Source: Bacteroidales bacterium Bact_22 (GTDB lineage: Bacteria > Bacteroidota > Bacteroidia > Bacteroidales > F082). Taken from it: DNA of 64,000 nt. Location of the stretch: NCBI GenBank assembly GCA_001603665.1, contig LUZN01000009.1, positions 1-64,000 on the forward strand, given 5' to 3'. Each line of letters starts with the position of its first letter. The stretch's first letter is position 1. Below the pieces are notes generated by a model. It ran no database searches. It saw only the letters and a list, made by a program, of their open reading frames with translations, and had not been told where the DNA came from. The translations under genes and the position numbers were made by a program. Shown one piece after another: positions 36,546-46,200 of the stretch.

Positions 36546-36887
36546 ATGGAAACAAAAAGACAACAGAAAATTGCGAAGCTGATCCAGAAAGAGCTCAGCG
36601 AGATATTCCAGAGGGAGATCCGCACCCAAGGAAACATCATGATTACCGTGACGAAGGTCAACGTGACGAGCGACATGTCCTACGCCCGCGTCTACCTCAG
36701 CGTGTTCGGTCCCGACCGTGAGGCCAAGACCGCCGTGGTGAAAGAGGTGAACGCCATGACAAAATCAATCCGCGGCAAGCTCGGCGACCGCATCAAGATG
36801 CAGGTCAGGGTGATTCCGGAACTGCAGTTTTTCGAAGACGACTCGCTCGATTATATTGAAAACATTGACAATCTGCTCAAGTCTTGA
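36546..36887 (+). CDS. rbfA: 30S ribosome-binding factor RbfA
   Basis: RQQKIAKLIQKELSEIFQRE...VTKVNVTSDMSYARVYLSVFG...IPELQFFEDDSLDY. Confidence 0.93.
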   Translation: METKRQQKIAKLIQKELSEIFQREIRTQGNIMITVTKVNVTSDMSYARVYLSVFGPDREAKTAVVKEVNAMTKSIRGKLGDRIKMQVRVIPELQFFEDDSLDYIENIDNLLKS

Positions 36888-38101
36888 AGCTGCCGTTATT
36901 CATAGCGCAACGTTATCTTCTCGCCAAGAAGAGTCACAACCTCATCAACATCGTGACATGGATTTCGATTGTGAGCGTTGGCATCGCCGCCTTCGCCATG
37001 ATCTTCGTGCTCTCGATCTTCAACGGCTTCAACGTGGTCATCAGCGACTCGATTCATAAGATGTCGGCCGACCTGCAGATCACTTCCATCGATGGTAAAA
37101 CATTGAATATCAACGATTTTCCTTTTGATGAAATTAAAAATATAAAAAATATCGAGCTGGTTTTGCCGACCATCACCGAAGATGCGCTGTTCCGCAATCA
37201 GGACAAGCAGCAGATCGGGCAGATCAAGGGCGTTCCGGAGGAGTTTTATCAAGTCGAGCGAATCGACAAATCGATAATAAAATCGGGACGTTTCGACACT
37301 GACGCTGATGTCGGGATGGCGATTCCTGGCGTCGGAATGGCCTATTATCTTGGCATCAACCCCAACAACCCTTTCTCGATGCTTCAGGTGTACGTCCCAA
37401 GACGCGGCAACGCCTCGTCGTTTAACCTCGAAAACAGCTTCAACATGGGGCAACTGTTTGTGCATCAGACGTTTGAGACCAACCAGGACATTGATGCAAC
37501 TACGGTTTTGGCACCTTACGAATGGCTATCAGAGCTCATTGAATACGAGGGACTTGCTTCGGCAGTAGAGGTTTTCACCAACCAGTCGGCCAATTTGAAT
37601 AAAATCAAAAAAGAGATAAAAACCATCCTCGGCCCCGACTATCACGTCCTTGACCAATACGAGCAGCAATCGACGCTTTACAAGATGATGAAATCGGAGA
37701 AACTCGCGGTGTATCTGATTCTTGTTTTCATTTTGGTGATGGCGACGTTCAACGTCATTGGCTCGCTCAGCATGCTCATCATCGAGAAGAAAAAAGACAC
37801 GGTTACGCTCCGTGCCATGGGAGGCGACAACTCGTTGATACGCAGCATCTTCCTCAACGAAGGAACCATCATCTCGGTCGTCGGCGGCATTCTCGGACTG
37901 ATCCTCGGCATCGTCGCGGTACTGCTGCAACAATACGTCGGCATCATCCGCCTTGGCGATGGCACAGGCAGCTATATCGTGGAATACTACCCCGTTGCGC
38001 TGCAGCTGCAGGATGTGCTTATTGTGCTGGCTACGATAACGATTATTGGTGGTATTGCAGCGTATACTACTGTTAAAATTTCAATGAAAAACGCGGGTTA
38101 A
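36884..38101 (+). CDS. FtsX-like/LolC-E type permease
   Basis: FIAQRYLLAKKSHNLINIVTWISIVSVGIAAFAMIFVLSIFNGF...NVIGSLSMLIIEKKKDTVTLRAMG; TTG start overlapping the rbfA stop (TTGA). Confidence 0.92.
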   Translation: MKLPLFIAQRYLLAKKSHNLINIVTWISIVSVGIAAFAMIFVLSIFNGFNVVISDSIHKMSADLQITSIDGKTLNINDFPFDEIKNIKNIELVLPTITEDALFRNQDKQQIGQIKGVPEEFYQVERIDKSIIKSGRFDTDADVGMAIPGVGMAYYLGINPNNPFSMLQVYVPRRGNASSFNLENSFNMGQLFVHQTFETNQDIDATTVLAPYEWLSELIEYEGLASAVEVFTNQSANLNKIKKEIKTILGPDYHVLDQYEQQSTLYKMMKSEKLAVYLILVFILVMATFNVIGSLSMLIIEKKKDTVTLRAMGGDNSLIRSIFLNEGTIISVVGGILGLILGIVAVLLQQYVGIIRLGDGTGSYIVEYYPVALQLQDVLIVLATITIIGGIAAYTTVKISMKNAG

Positions 38102-38851
38102 TTCTACAAATTCCGCTACCGATAATTGTTCCGGGCGTTTATTGAAAATCTCATTATCTATGATTTCTGCTGGAATCATTGAGCGCAGGGAGTTTCGTAA
38201 GGTCTTGCGGCGCTGGTTGAAGGCCTGTTTCACCACTGTGACAAACAGTTTCTCGTCGCACTCTAACTCCTTGACATTGTTGCGCTTAAGCCTGATGACA
38301 GCCGATTTCACCTTCGGTGGCGGGTTGAAGACGTTTTCGTTGACGGTGAAGAGGTATTCGATGTCGTACCAGGCCTGCAGGAGCACGCTCAGTATGCCGT
38401 AGGTCTTGCTTCCCGGACCTGCTGCAAGGCGCTCAGCCACCTCTTTTTGAATCATCCCGACGCATTCCGACACGTTGTTGCGGTACTTTAAGATTTGGAA
38501 AAAGATTTGGGAGCTGATGTTGTAAGGGAAATTGCCGATGACGGCCGTGTCGCCACCCGTCATGTCGTATTTTAAAAAATCCCCTAGCACCAAATGCCCC
38601 TCCAGTTCAGGAAATTTTTTCTTCAAAAATTCCACTGACTCCTTATCGATTTCCACTACTTGTAGTTTATCTAATTGATTTTCAATAAGATACTGCGTCA
38701 GCACTCCCATGCCGGCACCGACTTCAATCACCACATCGTGGTCAGTCGACAAAGCGTTGACGATGTTGCGGGCAATGTTCAAATCGACCAAGAAATGCTG
38801 TCCGAGAGCTTTTTTAGGTCTTACTAAATCGATATTGTTATTGTTTCCCAT
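38081..38851 (-). CDS. rsmA: 16S rRNA dimethyladenosine transferase
   Basis: RPKKALGQHFLVDLNIARNIVNAL...VIEVGAGMGVLTQYL...VIGNFPYNISSQIFFQIL. Confidence 0.97.
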   Translation of the reverse strand: MGNNNNIDLVRPKKALGQHFLVDLNIARNIVNALSTDHDVVIEVGAGMGVLTQYLIENQLDKLQVVEIDKESVEFLKKKFPELEGHLVLGDFLKYDMTGGDTAVIGNFPYNISSQIFFQILKYRNNVSECVGMIQKEVAERLAAGPGSKTYGILSVLLQAWYDIEYLFTVNENVFNPPPKVKSAVIRLKRNNVKELECDEKLFVTVVKQAFNQRRKTLRNSLRSMIPAEIIDNEIFNKRPEQLSVAEFVELTRVFH

Positions 38852-38857
38852 AATCTA

Positions 38858-40699
38858 TCATTTTAATTCGTCACGCAAACGGCGGTAACTCTTTCGAGCC
38901 TGCGCCACATAAACACTTGCTGTATAATAATCGAAGAGTTTCGAGTAGCACTCCATCGCCTCTTCTTTTCTATTCAATTGATTCTCAAGTAGTAATGCAT
39001 CTTCTATCAAAGCCTCATCGGCAATGTAGCTGTCGGCATAGCCTTCGTAGACACGCTTAAACAGACTGTCGGCAAGCTCGTAATCGCCTTTGTTTATTGC
39101 TATCTTCGCTTTTCGGTAAAAGACATTCGGCAGACTCACCTCGTTGGGGTTATACGCCGCCACCGAGTCGAGGACCACGTCGGCAAGGTCGTACTTGCGC
39201 TGATAGATGTAATAGTCGGCCTTCGCCAGTCGTTGCAAGCCGATGGTGTCGTATTCGAGGTTATCGCTGATTGTCAGTGAGAGCGTCATCGCATCGTTAG
39301 CCACGAGCTTCGAGGTGGCGGCTTTTAACACGTCGAGAGCGGCGTTAGCCCATCCGAATTCACCAATAAAATAACGCAGTTGCGCGTTTTTAAACTTCGC
39401 TTCGTGAGCTATCGGCTCGTTTTTCATCGACTTCTCGACCTGCGAATAGAGCAAAGTGGCCTCCCACACCTCGTCGGTAAGCAGATATATGTCGGCCAGC
39501 TTCATCTTCAGCTCGGCGTTGGTCTTTGGCAAGAAACCAAGCTCTAACACTCTGTTTAACAATGCTTTAGCATCGTCATATCTCCCGAGTTCAAAAGCCA
39601 AAATATCGGACTGCACCAGCACCAGCGGCATCATATCGCTGGTGTAACCGATCTTATCGAAGGCATCGTTAATCTTCTTCGAAAGGTTCTCATAAAATGC
39701 CTTGTCGCGATTGCCTTCGGCTTCAGCTTTTGCGTAGCTGTTCTTGATAAATCCGACTGTCGCCTGCACATAGAAAACGCCCTCGCCCGACTTCTCCAAG
39801 ATATAGTCATAGGCCTCAATCGCGATGTCGTATTGCCTGTTGTCGCCCGCAATCTGCGCCACATAGAGGATGTCGCGCTCATAGTCGCCCTTCCCGCGTC
39901 GGTCGAGGGCTTTAAGCTGCATCAGGGCGAGATCGTAGTCCTGCTCCTGCAGCGAATACCACATCAGCAGCGACGAAAACTCCTCGTTCTCGGGTTCTTC
40001 CTGCGTTTTGCGCAGCAGCGCCATCCTGATAACGTCGCTCACATTGCCGTTGAGGTCGTACATCATCATCACGCGAAGGCGGTTCTTCACCATCTCGTAT
40101 TGATCGGGTTTCTCCTTTAAATACTGGAGATAGCACTCGGTAGCGTTCTCAAAGTCGAGCATCGAGTTGTAGGTGTAGGCCTTCTCAAGATAGAAATTAT
40201 AGTTGACATTCGGATTCTTCGCGCCGCGGTCGAACAGACTTATTGCCACATCGTTGAAGTTCCTGGCTCTCAACAAGTTTGTGACTTCAGTGATGGCATT
40301 TCGGGTGTCGGGCACCTCTTTTATCACCTTATTAAGATATTTCACCGCCTTGGGGTTATCGCCCTGCTGCGAGTAGACGTAAGCCAGGTCGACGTGCGAC
40401 TTCCAGTTCTGCGGATTTTTCTTCAGAAACGCCTTGTAAGCCTTCTCCGCAGCCTCGTAATCGCCAGTCATCACAAGACAATCGGCATATTGGTTGAAAT
40501 AGCTGGTCTGCTGATATGTGTCGTAAAGATTTTTGTAGATATCGCGCGCCTTCTCGTAATCTTTTTTATAATAAAACTCACGCGCCAACTTCTCATCGAT
40601 CTGGCGTTGAGTCATAACTTTTTGAGCATCAATATTTTGCAACGATGCAAAAAGAAAAACGATAAGGGGAATAATCGTGAAAAAGCGCGACGACCTCAT
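38858..40699 (-). CDS. Tetratricopeptide repeat protein
   Basis: Signal peptide and multiple TPR helices (e.g. YEKARDIYKNLYDTYQQTSYFNQYADCLVMTGDYEAAEKAYKAFLKKNPQNWKSHVDLAYVY). Confidence 0.9.
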   Translation of the reverse strand: MRSSRFFTIIPLIVFLFASLQNIDAQKVMTQRQIDEKLAREFYYKKDYEKARDIYKNLYDTYQQTSYFNQYADCLVMTGDYEAAEKAYKAFLKKNPQNWKSHVDLAYVYSQQGDNPKAVKYLNKVIKEVPDTRNAITEVTNLLRARNFNDVAISLFDRGAKNPNVNYNFYLEKAYTYNSMLDFENATECYLQYLKEKPDQYEMVKNRLRVMMMYDLNGNVSDVIRMALLRKTQEEPENEEFSSLLMWYSLQEQDYDLALMQLKALDRRGKGDYERDILYVAQIAGDNRQYDIAIEAYDYILEKSGEGVFYVQATVGFIKNSYAKAEAEGNRDKAFYENLSKKINDAFDKIGYTSDMMPLVLVQSDILAFELGRYDDAKALLNRVLELGFLPKTNAELKMKLADIYLLTDEVWEATLLYSQVEKSMKNEPIAHEAKFKNAQLRYFIGEFGWANAALDVLKAATSKLVANDAMTLSLTISDNLEYDTIGLQRLAKADYYIYQRKYDLADVVLDSVAAYNPNEVSLPNVFYRKAKIAINKGDYELADSLFKRVYEGYADSYIADEALIEDALLLENQLNRKEEAMECYSKLFDYYTASVYVAQARKSYRRLRDELK

Positions 40700-40703
40700 G
40701 GCA

Positions 40704-41177
40704 TCACTCCTTCCTCAGTTGTTTCACGACTTTCTTCTGCGCGTCAAACTTCTCCTGAAAATATTTGATTTGAGCCTCCATCATGTGGAGTTCTCTTTCC
40801 TCGTCCTGGATGTATTTCGATGTCGTTTGTTCGTCGTAAACGTTATTCTCGACATCATCTTTCAGATCGGAGAGCTGTTTTCTTGAATATTTGGTATTCT
40901 CGAGCAGCACAACTCGTTGATCTTCAAACTGTTGCAGATATGCCTGCAAGAGTTCCATCTCCTGACGTATGTCTTTTTTTCTCGCCACCGTGGTGTCGAG
41001 AGCCTGATATTCGCCAACCAAGAAGCTAAAGTCTTGATTATAAAGCGTTTCCACCTGACGCTCGACCGCATCCACGCGTTTCTGCATGGCGTTGATCTGT
41101 CCCGACGGTGACTTGTCGGAGCAAGCCACCATCAGAGTCAAACCTATGATTGTCAATATTTTACTTAATGATTTCAA
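40704..41177 (-). CDS. Coiled-coil lipoprotein, hypothetical
   Basis: ILTIIGLTLMVACSDKS lipobox; heptad-rich remainder; cotranscribed with the TPR gene. Confidence 0.75.
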   Translation of the reverse strand: MKSLSKILTIIGLTLMVACSDKSPSGQINAMQKRVDAVERQVETLYNQDFSFLVGEYQALDTTVARKKDIRQEMELLQAYLQQFEDQRVVLLENTKYSRKQLSDLKDDVENNVYDEQTTSKYIQDEERELHMMEAQIKYFQEKFDAQKKVVKQLRKE

Positions 41178-42432
41178 AGCCTGTATATGGTTGAAGTGCC
41201 TTAGGAATCAAAATACCGTCTTCTGTCTGGTTGTTTTCGAGCAGTGCCGCCACGATACGCGGAAGTGCGAGGGCGCTGCCGTTGAGGGTGTGAGCCAAGC
41301 GGATGTTACCGTCTTTGTCTTTGAATCTCAGCTTCATACGGTTGGCCTGGAATGTCTCGAAGCACGACACCGAGCTCACCTCGAGCCACAGCTGCTGTGC
41401 TGCCGACCACACCTCGTAGTCGTAGGTCATTGCTGATGTCCAGCTCATGTCGCCTCCGCAGAGACGCAACACATGGAATGGCAGCTCGAGCTTACGGAGC
41501 AGTCCGGCCACGTGTTCCTTCATCGCCTCGAGGCGCTCGTAAGAGTTGGCCGGGTTGGCGATTTCGACGATCTCGACTTTGTCGAACTGGTGCAGACGGT
41601 TGAGTCCGCGCACGTTCTTGCCCCATGAGCCAGCCTCACGACGGAAGCAGTTGGAGTAAGCCACGCGTTTGATCGGGAGCTCGTTCTCCTGCACTATCAT
41701 GTCGCGGAAGATGTTGGTCACCGGCACCTCAGCGGTCGGGATCATATACATCTTATCGAGCGGCACTGCGTACATCTGGGCTTCCTTGTCAGGCAGCTGA
41801 CCGGTGGCGTAGGCCGATGCCTCGTTGACCACGATAGGAGGCTGCACCTCGTAGTAGCCGTCTTTCACTGCCTCGTCGAGGAAGAAGTTGATGAGTGCGC
41901 GCTGCAGACGTGCGCCTTGGCCGGTGTAGAACGGGAATCCCGCGCCTGTCACCTTGTTGCCGAGTTCGAAGTCGGCGAGTTTATATTTGTTGAGCAGTTC
42001 CCAATGCGGAAGGGCGTTCTTCGGGAGGTTAGGCATCTTGCCTTCCTCGCTCACCACGAGGTTGTCGGCGGCTGTCTTGCCACGCGGCACCATAGGGTGC
42101 GGAGTGTTAGGAATCTCAACCAGCTTATTCTGAATCAACACTTTAAGCTCTTCGAGACGGTCGCTTTTCACCTTGGTGAACTCTTTCAGCTCGGCCACGC
42201 GGGCTTTGAGCGGTGCTGCCTCGGCTGCTTTTCCCTGCTTGCAGAGGTCGCCCACCTGGCGTGCTATGCTGTTGGCTTCGGCCAGAGCCTCGTCGTTTTC
42301 CTGCTGTGTCTTACGGCGTTCGTCGTCGAGCGCTAAAATCTCGTCGAGGAGCTCAAACCTTGTGAAGTTCTTGATACTCAGACGGTTAATACACTCCTCT
42401 TTATGTTCTCTAATATAAGGTATTGTTAACAT
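41161..42432 (-). CDS. serS: Serine--tRNA ligase
   Basis: MLTIPYIREHKEECINRLSIKN...IPTAEVPVTNIFRD...YSNCFRREAGSWGKNVRGLNRLHQFDKVEIV. Confidence 0.98.
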   Translation of the reverse strand: MLTIPYIREHKEECINRLSIKNFTRFELLDEILALDDERRKTQQENDEALAEANSIARQVGDLCKQGKAAEAAPLKARVAELKEFTKVKSDRLEELKVLIQNKLVEIPNTPHPMVPRGKTAADNLVVSEEGKMPNLPKNALPHWELLNKYKLADFELGNKVTGAGFPFYTGQGARLQRALINFFLDEAVKDGYYEVQPPIVVNEASAYATGQLPDKEAQMYAVPLDKMYMIPTAEVPVTNIFRDMIVQENELPIKRVAYSNCFRREAGSWGKNVRGLNRLHQFDKVEIVEIANPANSYERLEAMKEHVAGLLRKLELPFHVLRLCGGDMSWTSAMTYDYEVWSAAQQLWLEVSSVSCFETFQANRMKLRFKDKDGNIRLAHTLNGSALALPRIVAALLENNQTEDGILIPKALQPYTGFEIIK

Positions 42433-42514
42433 ATTAGTAAAAAATTAACCTGCAAATATAATAAATAGTTTAATAGCTTAATAGTTTAATAGATAAAAAA
42501 TGAAAAAATCCGAC

Positions 42515-42543
42515 AAAAAAAGCCGGCGAGATTCCTCGCCGGC
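42515..42543 (-). terminator. Rho-independent terminator of the rplU-rpmA operon
   Basis: GCCGGCGAG-attc-CTCGCCGGC stem, then TTTTTTT on the minus strand. Confidence 0.88.
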
Positions 42544-42570
42544 CTATTTTCTGTTCGTTTCCAAACAACG

Positions 42571-42843
42571 TTACTCTGTCACTTCGCCCTGAACCGGGAT
42601 GACGTTAACGTACGAACGATCTTCTCTCTTTCTTGTGAATTCCACGATGCCGTCTGTAAGTGCGAACAAAGTGTGATCTTTGCCCATGCCTACATTGTCA
42701 CCAGGATAGTGCTGTGTGCCACGCTGACGAACGATGATGTTGCCTGCGATAACTGCCTGTCCACCGAAAACTTTCACTCCGAGTCGTTTGCTATGTGATT
42801 CACGACCGTTTTCGGAACTACCAACGCCTTTCTTGTGTGCCAT
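42571..42843 (-). CDS. rpmA: 50S ribosomal protein L27
   Basis: [48 protein letters not shown]. Confidence 0.99.
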   Translation of the reverse strand: MAHKKGVGSSENGRESHSKRLGVKVFGGQAVIAGNIIVRQRGTQHYPGDNVGMGKDHTLFALTDGIVEFTRKREDRSYVNVIPVQGEVTE

Positions 42844-42866
42844 AATTCTTTAATTTTTTCGGTTTA

Positions 42867-43178
42867 TTATTCAGTGATGTTTTCAATGCGCACCTTGCTC
42901 AGATCCTGACGGTGGCCGTTGAGAGTCTGATATCCTTTTCTTCTTTTCTTCTTGAAAACAAGAACCTTGTCTGCTCTCAGATGCTTGATAATCTTAGCAT
43001 CCACTTTAGCACCTTCGAGGACGGGGGTGCCAACCCTTGTGTTGCCGTCATTGTCGATCAACAACACCTTGTCGAAGCTGATTGAGCTGTCGATTTCGCC
43101 ATTCAAGCGATTGCAGAAGATTTCGTCTCCCTTGGTCACTTTGAACTGCTGCCCTGCTATTTCTACGATTGCGTACAT
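42867..43178 (-). CDS. rplU: 50S ribosomal protein L21
   Basis: MYAIVEIAGQQFKVTKGDEI...KVLVFKKKRRKGYQTLNGHRQDLSKVRIENI. Confidence 0.98.
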   Translation of the reverse strand: MYAIVEIAGQQFKVTKGDEIFCNRLNGEIDSSISFDKVLLIDNDGNTRVGTPVLEGAKVDAKIIKHLRADKVLVFKKKRRKGYQTLNGHRQDLSKVRIENITE

Positions 43179-43216
43179 TAATTTGTATTTAAATTTTCTT
43201 CAAATTTTTCGGACTG

Positions 43217-43224
43217 CAAAATTA
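43217..43224 (-). promoter_or_regulatory. Bacteroidota -7 box TAATTTTG for rplU
   Basis: CAAAATTA on + strand, 39 bp upstream of the rplU start. Confidence 0.5.
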
Positions 43225-43265
43225 CAACTTTTATTAATACGCCCGACATTTTTTTTGAAATTAAT

Positions 43266-46200
43266 TTATCTGATCACAATTTTCTGGGTTTTCTCATTCA
43301 ATTTCAAGATATAAACGCCTGTCGCATGTGACATTTCGCGTAACGTTTCCACGCCGTCGATGCGTTTTTGCATCACCATTCGTCCCATCACGTCGAAGAT
43401 TTGGAGCTCGCCTTCTCCGTTGACGATGATATCGGTGCCTGATTGGTAGGCAAAATTAGAGATCTCGGAGCTATCTGAGTTCTCTGAGCCCTCGAATATG
43501 ATTTTAAATCTTGCCTGGCGGTCGGCTGGTGAACCGATAAACGTGTACGACGAGGTTTCGCTCAAATCGATTTCTTTTCCGTCTAATATATCTATCAATT
43601 TTATGTTTTTCAAATCTATTCCTTCAAAACTGATGGTATACATTCCTGTTTCTTTTGCCTTGAAATTGAGAGGCATTTCGCCTTGGCGGTTCGAGCTGAC
43701 TATTGCGTACTCTTCGAAATCCTGCGGGATGTATAATTTCGTATTACCATCGAAGATTTGTAGCTTGGGCAAGGTGCTCTTGCTGTCGAAACGCACGATG
43801 GCGCGGTCGATGGCGCTGCCACGGTTTCCTTTGCTGAGGTTGATCACCAACGAGGCATCATTACTGTTGTTGCCCTTAGCGCTATTAGAATTATTAGAAT
43901 TAGGTGTGAATGTCACGTAATCTCCAGAATGATCAGAATAGACAAAGATGCCTTCCATTGGATTTACAGTGTTGCCTGTGGCTGGTACGATTCCCGAGCC
44001 GTCGTCATTCATACGATAAAAATCCATATCGACTATAGCTCCCACGCTGAACGGATTGCCCACAAGGTTCCAGCCTTCAAATTCAACGTCATGTGTCTTG
44101 GTGATCTGGACTTCGCCGTTGCCGCTGTAAGGCACGCCAGTAAAGGTGAGCGTCACGTCCTGACTGTTGGCGTAGAGATAGCCTTTGCCAGGAATGATGT
44201 TGAAATCGCTCGAGTGCTGATGGTAGTTCTCCCATTCAGCTGTAGCTGCTTGGTTGAAGCGGTAGAGGTCATACGAATAAGGGGCCGCAGTTTCATCGGT
44301 AAGCATATTCTCAACCTCAGAAGGTGTGGTGGACACAGGCGAGGCAATGAGATACCAGCCACTTTCATCGTCGTTGTAGCCCTCGATTTCGAGTGTGTAG
44401 GTCTCGGTGGGAACTTCAACTTTCTTGTAAAGCAACAAGTTAGTATAGATTGGGTTAAAGGGATCATCGTTCATGACATAGAAACCCATGATAGCTGTAC
44501 CTCGCGTACGGAAACCAAGAAATCTATCATCACAGTTTTGGAATTCGTTTGAATACCCAACTATCCATGTAGCGCAATTATTAGTTTCATCATACAATTG
44601 AGCCCCGCTTTGGGCCAGGCAGCCACCTGCGTATTTTCCAATTGCAGCGTTGTAGATAGTCCAATTGCCGTCGCTATTTGGGGCGATGTGCCAAACGATG
44701 TCAGCATTGTCTGTCGTAATCACATTGTCAATCGCATTGACTACTTCATATTGGAACGCGTGATCGGATGAAATCACGTTGTTCATGGAATAGAGTTTGC
44801 CATTGAGATTATATACAATCAGATAGTCGCCTTCGACAATGTTTCCTTCGAAGAGCTGATAACGGTCACCTTGAATCTCCGTAACCGTAACGCTGACATC
44901 AGCGGCAGGCATTGTGAAAGAATACACTCCGCCAACTGATGCGATGTTGTGGTTGTTGCCGCCGTAGGTTAGTGTAGCAGAGGTGATGGTATAGGCTGGT
45001 GGGTTCGTACCAAGTGTAACTTCAGTGCCTGCTGTATAGTAGTCTATATTGTTGAAGGTCACGTTAGGAGCTGGTGTGGCAGTGATATGCGGGCTCAAAG
45101 TCAGAGTGTAGGCCTGCACCGCTGCATTGTTCTCAGTGATGTCGCCAAAGATAATGTTCCCGATACTTGCAACACCACAACCTATGTTGGAAGCCACTCC
45201 ATTTAAAGTGCAGTTGTGATAGTAGTTATAACCGATACTGCCAGATTGTTGTGATCCAATGATAGCACCTCCATTATAAATATCAGTGTTATCATAAGTG
45301 ATTGCAGTGTTTAAGACCATGTTGTTCTCAATTGTTTGGTTCGCGCTGTGACCAGCTATGCCGCCGACCAAACCATTGCCAGTTATGTTGGTGTTGATGA
45401 CGCGACAGTTCTCAATGGTGCCCAGTTTATTGCCCGCAATGCCACCGACACAATTTCTTCCTATGACAACGGCATCGTCAAGGATGACATTTTTCACCGT
45501 GCCGGTAGAGCCAACCGCTCCAAATAAACCTTGTAAATCGTAGTTGGGCTTGTTGATACGGATACCACTGATGATGTGGTTATCACCGTCAAAGGTACCA
45601 TTGAATAGATAGTCTTCATTACCATAATTACTTCCGATAGCGGTATAATTCTCACCGTTGGTGAGCTCGTTAGGATTATAGTTGATATCGGCGCCAAGCT
45701 TGAAGTATATGCCGTTGTATCCGCTGCTGGCATAGTCATCGCCCGTACCAGTATTCAGGCGGGTAGCCAACATGTCGAGCTGGGCAGCATAAATAATAAT
45801 GTATGGAGAATCGCTGGTACCGGCACCTCCCCACGGAATGGCAGCAAGATTGGCGCTTACAGTGACATCACTGGCAGGCATCACGAAAGTGTTGCCCTCT
45901 ATAGGGGAGCCGTTCACTAAGAAGCCTTGGAATTCATATCCTGCAGATGGAGTGACGTTGTAGCTTAATGTGATTTCGGTGCCAGGGGTATAATAGCTTG
46001 TGTTGTTGTATGTTGCAGCAGGAGCTGGTGTGGCGGTGATGTCTTTATCCAAAACGAGGGCATAGGCAAAATGCGTCCAGTTGGCGGTGTAGCTGCGGTC
46101 GCCTGTCGAGCCTTGGGCGATGGTCACCGTCTGTGTCGCCTCAGTGAGGCCGGTGCCAGTCCAACCATCGAAAGTGCAGCCTGCTTGGGTCGGATTATTG

